Part shown: positions 52,590-62,000 of the stretch, in pieces | How positions within the stretch are numbered: position 1 is the stretch's first letter | Layout of the letters: each line of letters opens with the position of its first letter | Assembly (NCBI RefSeq): GCF_963678635.1 | Contig: NC_087070.1 | Coordinates: 34,537,109-34,599,108, forward strand | From: Symsagittifera roscoffensis | Lineage: Eukaryota; Xenacoelomorpha; Acoela; Convolutidae | Direction: 5' to 3' | Length of the DNA: 62,000 bases | Program-made: the position numbers and the translations under genes | Notes under the pieces: model-generated | What the model was told of the DNA's origin: nothing | Databases searched by the model: none | The model's input: only the letters and a program-made list of their open reading frames with translations

Positions 52590-55500
52590 AGAATGGGATA
52601 TATTTTAGCTGGAAAGTATAATCACATAGTCAGGTCCCCTCAGAATGTGATAGATTTTCAGCTTGAAAGTATAATTACCTAGTCAGGTCCCCTCAGAAGG
52701 GGATAGATTTTTAGCTGGAAAGTATAATCACATAGTCAGGTCCCCTGAGTATGTCAAAGATTTCATTGCTTAGGACACAATCACATAATCAGGTTCCCTC
52801 GAAATGGGAAAGATTTTTGGCTAGAAAGTATAATCACATAGTCACGTCCCTCAGAATGGGATAGGTTTTTGGCTGGAAAGTATAACCACATAGTCAGGTC
52901 CCCTCAGAATGGGTTACATTACATTCTTTAGGATACAATCACACAGTCAATTCACCTCAGAATGGGATAGATTTTTGGCTGGAAAGTTTAAGAACATAGT
53001 CAGGTCCCCTCAGAATGGTATTGATTTCATTCCTTAGGATACAATCACATAGTCAGGTCCCCTCAGAATGGGATAGATTTTTAGCCGGAAAGTAAAATGA
53101 CATAGTTAGATCCCCTCAGTATTTTAAAGATTTCATTACTTAGGACACAATCACATAATCAGGTTCCCTCGAAATGGGAAAGATTTTTTACTAGAAAGTA
53201 TAATCACATAGTCAGGTCCCCTCCGAATGGGATAGGTTTTTGGCTGGAAAGTATAATCACATAGTCAGGTCCCCTCAGAATGGGTGAAATTTCATTCCTT
53301 AAGATACAATCACACAGTCAGGTCAACACAGAATGGGATAGAATTATGGCTGGAAAGTTTAAGAACATAGAAGGGTCCCCTCAGAATGGTGTTGATTTCA
53401 TTCCTTAGGATATAATCACATAGTCAGGTCCCCTCAGAATGGGATATATTTTTGGTTGGAAAGTTTAACAACATAGTCAGGTCCCCTCAGGTTGGGATAG
53501 GTTTTTGGCTGGAAAGTATAATCTTATAGTCTTGTCCCCACAGAATTTTGTTAGATTTCATTCCTAAGGCTAAAATCACATAGCCAGGTCCCCTCAGAAT
53601 AGGATAGATTTTGGGCTGGAAAGTATGATCACATCTTCAGGTCCGCTCAGAATGGGATAGATTTTTAGCTGGAAAGTATAATCACATAGTCAGGTCCCTT
53701 CAGTAAGTCAAAGGTTTCATTGCTTAGGACACAATCACATTGTCAGGTTCCCCTGAAATGGGAAAGAGTTTTGGCTAGAAAGTATAATCAAATAGTCAGG
53801 TCTCCTCAGAATGGGTTAGATTTCATTCCTTAGGTTACAATCACACAGCCAGGTCACCTCAGAGTGGGATATATTTTTGGTTGGAAAGTTTAACAACATA
53901 GTCAGGTCCCCTCAGAATGGTATTGATTTCATTCCTTAGGATACAATCACATGGTCAGGTCCACTCAGAATGGGATAGATTTTTTGTTGGAAGTATAATC
54001 ACATAACCAGGTCCCCTCAGAATGGGATAGGTTTTTGGCTGGAAAGTATAATCACACAGTCTTGTCCCCTCAGAATGGGTTAGATTTCCTTCCTAAGGAT
54101 ACAATCACATAGCCAGGTCCCCTCAGAATAGGATAGATTTTGCGCTGGAGAGTATAATCACGTAGTCGGTTTCAGGTCCACTCAGAGTGGGATAAGTTTT
54201 TGGCTGCAAAGTTTAATCACTTAGTAAGGTCTCCTCAGAACGGGTTAGATTTCATTCCTTAGGATACAACCACAAAATCAGATCACCTCAGAATGGGATA
54301 GATTTTTGACTGGAAAGTATAAAAATATAGTCAGGTCCCCTCAATTGGTATTAGTTTCATTCCTTAGGATACAATCTCACAGTCAGGTGCCCTCAGATTG
54401 GGATAGATTTTTGGCTGGAACTTATAATCACATAGTCAGGCCCCCTCAGAATGGGATAGGTTTTTGGCTGGAAAGTCTAATCACATAGTCATGTCCCCTC
54501 AGAGTGGGTTAGATTTCACTCCTAAGGATACAATCACATAGCCAGGTCCCCTCAGAACAGGATAGATTTTGGACTGGAAAGTATGATCACATAGTCAGGT
54601 CCCCTCAGAATGTGATAGATTTTCAGCTTGAAAGTATAATCACCTAGTCAGGTCCCCTCAGAATGGGTTACATTACATTCTTTAGGATACAATCACACAG
54701 TCAATTCACCTCAGAATGGGATAGATTTTTGGCTGGAAAGTTTAAGAACATAGTCAGGTCCCCTCAGAATGGTATTGATTTCATTCCTTAGGATACAATC
54801 ACATAGTCAGGTCCCCTCAGAATGGGATAGATTTTTAGCCGGAAAGTAAAATGACATAGTTAGATCCCCTCAGTATTTTAAAGATTTCATTACTTAGGAC
54901 ACAATCACATAATCAGGTTCCCTCGAAATGGGAAAGATTTTTTACTAGAAAGTATAATCACATAGTCAGGTCCCCTCCGAATGGGATAGGTTTTTGGCTG
55001 GAAAGTATAATCACATAGTCAGGTCCCCTCAGAATGGGTGAAATTTCATTCCTTAAGATACAATCACACAGTCAGGTCAACACAGAATGGGATAGAATTA
55101 TGGCTGGAAAGTTTAAGAACATAGAAGGGTCCCCTCAGAATGGTGTTGATTTCATTCCTTAGGATATAATCACATAGTCAGGTCCCCTCAGAATGGGATA
55201 TATTTTTGGTTGGAAAGTTTAACAACATAGTCAGGTCCCCTCAGGTTGGGATAGGTTTTTGGCTGGAAAGTATAATCTTATAGTCTTGTCCCCACAGAAT
55301 TTTGTTAGATTTCATTCCTAAGGCTAAAATCACATAGCCAGGTCCCCTCAGAATAGGATAGATTTTGGGCTGGAAAGTATGATCACATCTTCAGGTCCGC
55401 TCAGAATGGGATAGATTTTTAGCTGGAAAGTATAATCACATAGTCAGGTCCCTTCAGTAAGTCAAAGGTTTCATTGCTTAGGACACAATCACATTGTCAG

Positions 55501-58500
55501 GTTCCCCTGAAATGGGAAAGAGTTTTGGCTAGAAAGTATAATCAAATAGTCAGGTCTCCTCAGAATGGGTTAGATTTCATTCCTTAGGTTACAATCACAC
55601 AGCCAGGTCACCTCAGAGTGGGATATATTTTTGGTTGGAAAGTTTAACAACATAGTCAGGTCCCCTCAGAATGGTATTGATTTCATTCCTTAGGATACAA
55701 TCACATGGTCAGGTCCACTCAGAATGGGATAGATTTTTTGTTGGAAGTATAATCACATAACCAGGTCCCCTCAGAATGGGATAGGTTTTTGGCTGGAAAG
55801 TATAATCACACAGTCTTGTCCCCTCAGAATGGGTTAGATTTCCTTCCTAAGGATACAATCACATAGCCAGGTCCCCTCAGAATAGGATAGATTTTGCGCT
55901 GGAGAGTATAATCACGTAGTCGGTTTCAGGTCCACTCAGAGTGGGATAAGTTTTTGGCTGCAAAGTTTAATCACTTAGTAAGGTCTCCTCAGAACGGGTT
56001 AGATTTCATTCCTTAGGATACAACCACAAAATCAGATCACCTCAGAATGGGATAGATTTTTGACTGGAAAGTATAAAAATATAGTCAGGTCCCCTCAATT
56101 GGTATTAGTTTCATTCCTTAGGATACAATCTCACAGTCAGGTGCCCTCAGATTGGGATAGATTTTTGGCTGGAACTTATAATCACATAGTCAGGCCCCCT
56201 CAGAATGGGATAGGTTTTTGGCTGGAAAGTCTAATCACATAGTCATGTCCCCTCAGAGTGGGTTAGATTTCACTCCTAAGGATACAATCACATAGCCAGG
56301 TCCCCTCAGAACAGGATAGATTTTGGACTGGAAAGTATGATCACATAGTCAGGTCCCCTCAGAATGTGATAGATTTTCAGCTTGAAAGTATAATCACCTA
56401 GTCAGGTCCCCTCTGAATGGGATAGGTTTTCAGCTGGAAAGTATAATCACATGGTCAGGTCCCCTCAGTATGTCAAAGATTTCATTCCTTAGGACACAAT
56501 CACATAATCAGGTTCCCTCGACATGGGAAAGATTTCTGGCTGGAACTTATAATCACATAGTCAGGCCCCCTCAGAATGGGATAGGTTTTTGGCTGGAAAG
56601 TCTAATCACATAGTCATGTCCCCTCAGAGTGGGTTAGATTTCACTCCTAAGGATACAATCACATAGCCAGGTCCCCTCAGAACAGGATAGATTTTGGACT
56701 GGAAAGTATGATCACATAGTCAGGTCCCCTCAGAATGTGATAGATTTTCAGCTTGAAAGTATAATCACATAGTCAGGTCCCCTCAGAATGGGATAGGTTT
56801 TTGGCTGGAAAGTATAATCACATAGTCAGGTCCCCTCAGAATGGGTTAGATTTCATTCCTTAGGATACAATCACACAGTCAGGTCACCTCAGAATGGGTT
56901 AGATTTTGGGCTGGAAAGTTTAAGAACATAGTCAGGTCCCCTCAAGATGGTATTAATTTCATTCCTTAGGATACAATCACATGGTCCGGTCCGCTCAGAA
57001 AGGGATAGATTTTTGGCTGGAAGTATAATCACATAGTCAGGTCCCCTCTGATTGGGATAGGTTTTTGGCTGGAAAGTATAATCACCTAGTCTTGTCCCCT
57101 CAGAATGGGTTAGATTTCCTTCCTAAGGATACAAGCACATATCCAAGTCCCCTCAGAACAGGATAGACTTTGGGCTGGAAAGTATGATCACATAGTCAGG
57201 TCCCCTCAGAATGGGATAGGTTTTTGGCTGGAAAGTATAATCACCTAGTCTTGTCCCCTCAGAATGGGTTAGATTTCCTTCCTAAGGATACAATCACATA
57301 GCCAGGTCCCCTCAGAATAGGATTGACTTTGGGCTGGAAAGTATGATCACATAGTCAGGTCCCCTCAGAATGGGATAGATTTTTAGCTGGAAAGTATAAT
57401 CACATAGTCAGGTCCCCTCAGTATGTCGAAGATTTCATTGCTTAGGACACAATCACATAATCAGGTTCCCTCGAAATGGAAAAATTTTTTGGCTGGAAGG
57501 TATATTCACATAGTCAGGTCCCCTCAGAATGGGTTAGTTAGATTTCATTCCTTAGGATACAATCACACAGTCACTTCATCTCAGAGTGGGATAGATTTTG
57601 GGCTGGAAATATAATCACATAGTCAGGTCCCCTCAGAGTGGGATAGGTTTTTGGCTGGAAAGTATAATCACATAGTCAGGTCCCCTCAGAATGGGTTAGT
57701 TAGATTTCATTCCTTAGGATACAATCACACAGTCACTTCATCTCAGAGTGGGATAGATTTTGGGCTGGAAATATAATCACATAGTCAGGTCCCAGCAGAA
57801 TGGTATTGATTTCATTCCTTAGGATACAATCACATAGTCAGGTCCCCTCAGAATGGGATAGATTTTTGGCTGGAAGTATAATCACATAGTCAGGACCCCT
57901 CAGAATGGGATAGATTTTTAGCTGGAAAGTATAATCACATAGTCAGGTCCCCTCAGTATGTCAAAGATTTCATTGCTTAGGACACAATCACATAATCAGG
58001 TTCCCTCGAAATGGGAAAGATTTTTGGCTGGAAAGTACAATCACATAGTCAGGTCCCCTCAGAGTGGGATAGGTTTTGGCTGGAAAGTATAATCACATAG
58101 TCAGGTCCCCTCAGAATGGGTTAGATTTCATTCCTTAGGATTAAATCACACAGTCAGGTCACCTCAGAGTGGGATAGATTTTTAGATGGAAGTAAAATCA
58201 CATAGTCAGGTCCCCTCTGAATGGGATAGGTGTTTGGCTGGAAAGTATAATCACACAGTTTTCTCCCCTCAGAATGGGTTAGGTTTCATTCCTAAGGATA
58301 CAAGCACATAGCCAGGTCCCCTCAGAATAGGATAGACTTTGGGCTGGAAAGTATGATCACATAGTCAGGTCCCCTCAGAATGGGATAGGTTTTTGGCTGC
58401 AAAGTATAGTCACATAGTCTTGTCCCCTCAGAATGGGTTAGATTTCATTCCTAAGGATACAATCACATAGCCAGGTCCCCTCAGAATGGGATAGATTTTT

Positions 58501-61500
58501 AGCTTGAAAGTATAATCACATAGTCAGGTCCCCTCAGTATGTCAAAGATTTCATTGCTTAGGACATAATCACATAATCAGGTTCCCTCGAAAAGGAAAAT
58601 ATTTTTGGCTGGAAAATATAATCACTTAGTCAGGTCCCCTCAGAGTGGGATAGGTTTTTGGCTGGAAAGTATAATCACATAGTCAGGTCCCCTCGGAATG
58701 GGTTAGATTTCATTCCTTAGGATACAATCACACAGTCAGGTCACCTCAGAGTGGGTTAGATTTTTGGCTGAAAAGTTTAATAACGTAGACAGATCCCCTC
58801 AGAATGGGATAGATTTTTGGCTGAAAAGTATAATCACGGAGTCAGTTCTACTCAGAATGGGATAGAATTTAGGCTGGAAATTATGATCACATAGTCAGGT
58901 CACCTCAGAATAAGATAGATTCTTGGCTAGAAATTATGATCACATAGTCTGGTCCCCTCAGAATGGGATAGATTTTTGGCTGGAAAGTATAATCACAAAG
59001 TCAGTTCCCCTCTGAATGGGATAGATGTTTGGCTGGAAAGTAGAATCACACAGTCTTCTCCCCTCATAGTGGGTTAGATTTCATTCCTAAGGATACAAGC
59101 ACATAGCCAGGTCCCGTCAGGATAGGATAGACTTTGGGCTGGAAAGTATGATCACATAGTCAGGTCCCCTCAGAATGGGATAGGTTTTTGGCTGCAAAGT
59201 ATAATCACATAGTCTTGTCCCCTCAGAATGGGTTAGATTTCATTCCTAAGGATACAATCACATAGCCAGGTCCCCTCAGAATAGAATAGACTTTGGGCTG
59301 GAAAGTATGATCACATAGTCAGGTCCCCTCAGAATGGGATAGATTTTTAGCTGGAAAGTATAATCACATAGTCAGGTCCCCTCAGTATGTCAAAGATTTC
59401 ATTGGTTAGGACACAATCACATAATCAGGTTCCCTCGAAATGGAAAAGATTTTTGGCTGGAAAGTATAATCACATAGTCAGGTCCCCTCAGAGTGGGATA
59501 GGTTTTTGGCTGGAAAGTATAATCACATAGTCAGGTCCCCTCAGAATGGGTTAGATTTCATTCCTTAGGATACAATCACACAGTCAGGTCACATCAGAGC
59601 AGGATAGATTTTTGGCTGAAAAGTATAATCACGTAGACAGATCCCCTCAGAATGGGATAGATTTTTGGCTGAAAAAAATAATCACGGAGTCAGTTCTACT
59701 CAGAATGGGATAGACTTATAGCCGGAAATTATGATCACATAGTCAAGTCCCCTCAGAATAAGATAGATTCTTGGTTAGAAAGTATGATCACATAGTCAGG
59801 TCCCCTCAGAATGGGATAGATATTTGGCTGAAAAGTATAATCACATAGTCTGTTCCCCTCTGAATGGGATAGGTGTTTGGCTGGAAAGTATAATCACACA
59901 GTCTTCTCACCTCAGAATGGGTTAGATTTCATTACTAAGGATACAAGCACATAGCCAGGCCCCCTCAGAATAGGATAGATTTTTGACTGGAAAGTATGAT
60001 CACATAGTCAGGTTCCCTCAGAATGGGATAGGTTTTTGGCTGCAAAGTATAATCACATACTCTTGTCCCCTCAGAATGGGTTAGATTTCGTTCCTAAGGA
60101 TACAATCACATAGCCAGGTCCCCTCAGAATAGGATAGATTTTGGGCTGGAAAGTATGATCACATAGTCAGGTCCCCTCAGAATGGGATAGATTTTTAGCT
60201 GGAAAGTATAATCACATAGTCAGGTCCCGTCAGTATGTCAAAGATTTCATTGCTTAGGACACAATCACTTAATCAGGTTCCCTCGAAATGGAAAAAATTT
60301 TTGGCTGGAAAGTATAATCACATAATCAGGTCCCCTCAGAGTGGGATAGGTTTTTGGCTGGAAAGTATAATCACATAGTCAGGTCCCCTCAGAATGGGTT
60401 AGACTTCATTCCTTAGGATACAATCACACAGTCAGGTCACCTCAGAGTAGGATAGATTTTGGGCTGGAAATATAATAACATAGTCAGGTCCCCCCAGAAT
60501 GGTATTGATTTCATTCCTTAGGATACAATCACATAGTCAGGTCCCCTCAGAATGGGATAGATTTTTGGCTGGAAGTATAATCACATAGTCAGGACCCTCA
60601 GAATGGGATAGGTTTTTGGCTGCAAAGTATAATCACATAGTCTTGTCCCCTCAAAATGGGTTAGATTTCATTCCTAAGGGTACAATCACATAGCCAGGTC
60701 CCCTCAGAATAGGATACATTTTGGGCTGGAAAATATCATCACATAGTCAGGGCCCCTCAGAATGGGATAGATTTTTAGCTGGAAAGTATAATCGCATAGT
60801 CAGGTCCCCTCAGGATGTAAAAGATTTCATTGCTTGGGACACAATCACATAATCAGGTTCCCTCGAATTGGGAAAGATTTTTGGCTGGAAACTATAATCA
60901 CATAGTTAGGTCCCCTCAGAGTGGGATAGGTTTTTGGCTGGAAAGTATAATCACATAGTCAGGTCCCCTCAGAATGGGTTAGATTTCATTCCTTGGGATA
61001 CAATCACACAGTCAGGTCACCTCAGAGTGGGATAGGTTTTTGGCTGGAAGTATACTCACATAGTCAGGTCCCCTCTGAATGGGATAGGTGTTTGGCTGGA
61101 AAGTATAATCACACAGTCTTCTCCCCTCAGAATGGGTTAGATTTCATTCCTAAGGATACAATCACATAGCCAGGTCCCCTCAGAATAGGATAGGTTTTGG
61201 GCTGGAAAGCATTATCACATAGTCAGGTCCCCTCAGAATGGGATGGATTTTTGGCTGCAAAGTATAATCACATAGTCTTGTCCCCTCAGAATGGGTTAGT
61301 TTTCATTCCTAAGGATACAATCACATAGCCAGGTCCCCTCAGAAAGGGAAAGACTTTGCGCTGGAAAGTATGATCACATAGTGAGGTCCCCTCAGATGGG
61401 ATAGATTGTTAGCTGGAAAGTATAATCACATAGTCAGGTCCCCTCAGTATGTCAAAGATTTCATTGCTTAGGACACAATCACATAATCAGGTTCCCTCGA

Positions 61501-62000
61501 AATGGGAAAGATTTTTGGCTGGAAAGTATAATCACATAGTCAGGTCCCCTCAGAATGGGTTAGATTTCATTCATTAGGATACAATCACACAATCAGGTCA
61601 CCTCAGAGTGGGATAGATTTTTGGCTTGAAGTATAATCACATAGTCAGGTCCCCTCTGAATGGGATAGGTGTTTAGCTGGAAAGTATAATCACACAGTCT
61701 TCTCCCCTCAGAATGGGTTAGTTTTCATTCCTAAGGACACAATCACATAGCCAGGTCCCCTCAGAAAGGGAAAGACTTTGCGCTGGAAAGTATGATCACA
61801 TAGTGAGATCCCCTCAGATGGGATAGATTTTTAGCTGGAAAGTATAATCACATAGTCAGGTCCCCTCAGTATGTCAAAGATTTCATTGCTTAGGACACAA
61901 TCACATAATCAGGTTCCCTCAGAGTGGGATAGGTTTTTGGCTGGAAAGTATAATCACATAGTCAGGTCCCCTCAGAATGGGTTAGATTTCATTCATTAGG
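52590..62000. repeat. 53 bp satellite with higher-order structure, running off the window
   Basis: Head-to-tail 53 bp monomers share ATAGTCAGGTCCCCTCAGAATGG and alternate between a GGATAGATTTTTGGCTGG type and a GGTTAGATTTCATTCC type, plus a rarer GTATGTCAAAGATTTC type paired with a CTCGAAATGGGAAAG type. The rare type recurs at 57954, 58535, 59383, 60231, 60811, 61445 and 61867: steps near 11, 16, 16, 11, 12 and 8 monomers. The array is at least 9.4 kb (about 177 monomers). ORFs within it are chance frames. Confidence 0.95.
52890..56413. repeat. Two 1,754 bp higher-order blocks, apparently identical
   Basis: 52,890-54,650 and 54,644-56,413 match at a constant offset of 1,754 bp (about 33 monomers). 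Idiosyncratic monomers such as TTACATTACATTC (52914 and 54668) and GAATTATGGCTGG are included. I saw no difference by eye, while neighbouring monomers within a block differ by roughly 5-20 percent. Boundaries are uncertain by a monomer. Confidence 0.9.

Noticed and set aside
54306-57614. ORFs of about 60 codons in the 53 bp satellite
   Set aside because: Identical copies follow the 1,754 bp duplication. The peptides are just repeated monomer translations.
52590-62000. 53 bp repeats as a CRISPR array
   Set aside because: The whole monomer repeats; there are no unique spacers between short constant repeats, and the context is eukaryotic.
52590-62000. CENP-B box in the 53 bp satellite
   Set aside because: No monomer contains the required TTCG...A..CGGG pattern; the closest stretch (TTTTTGGCTGGAAAG) lacks it.

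Overview
The window looks like AT-rich, repeat-dominated nuclear DNA from an invertebrate animal. The reasons are a Ty3/Gypsy-type LTR retrotransposon with an invertebrate-style double zinc-knuckle Gag, an M13 (neprilysin-like) membrane protein, GT-AG-like splice signals, dispersed non-autonomous transposons and a long satellite. Nothing points to a bacterium, plasmid or phage. I cannot assign a phylum from sequence alone. Only one uninterrupted host gene is supported, at 46262-48289 on the minus strand.

Layout. 541-7673 is a degenerate Gypsy element: the last part of a 5' LTR, a primer binding site overlapping the Gag start, intact gag, then protease, RT, RNase H and integrase broken by stops and frameshifts, a Ser/Pro-rich tail ORF, and a 3' LTR of about 391 bp. 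From about 3118 an 8.48 kb block (pol 3' half, 3' LTR, flank, start of a satellite) is repeated in tandem at 11598-20092, so a second 5'-truncated copy of the element follows. 18944-24018 holds five monomers of a roughly 1,015 bp satellite. Half of each monomer is a dispersed element of about 535 bp that recurs in both orientations (9508, 17989, 24890, 26987, 27828, 37655, 44983, 45719). That element has an inverted repeat terminal at one end and subterminal at the other, followed by a short hairpin, and no target duplication. This is the plan of non-autonomous Helentron/Helitron2 elements.

25437-37654 is mostly non-coding, with degenerate duplications, an inverted-repeat region (31960-32990) and a well-bounded 2,223 bp DNA transposon (34847-37069). 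The transposon has 14 bp perfect TIRs, a TA duplication, many GAACGTTC-like motifs and two copies of a small exon-like ORF with a splice donor. 38189-44082 is a near-identical tandem triplication (0.8 + 2.55 + 2.54 kb) that begins two bases after the end of a Helentron-like copy.

The host gene encodes a 675-residue type II membrane protein of the M13 family. Both catalytic zinc motifs appear to be replaced, so it is probably a pseudoprotease. From 48305 to about 52590 I see no gene, except a weak LINE reverse-transcriptase C-terminal remnant near 52208-52402. From about 52590 to the window end runs a 53 bp satellite with higher-order structure, including a 1,754 bp block present twice with no difference visible by eye.

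How the parts relate: apart from the M13-like gene, the window records element insertion, template switching, tandem duplication and satellite growth. Repeat boundaries, divergence estimates and family calls were made by eye and carry matching uncertainty.
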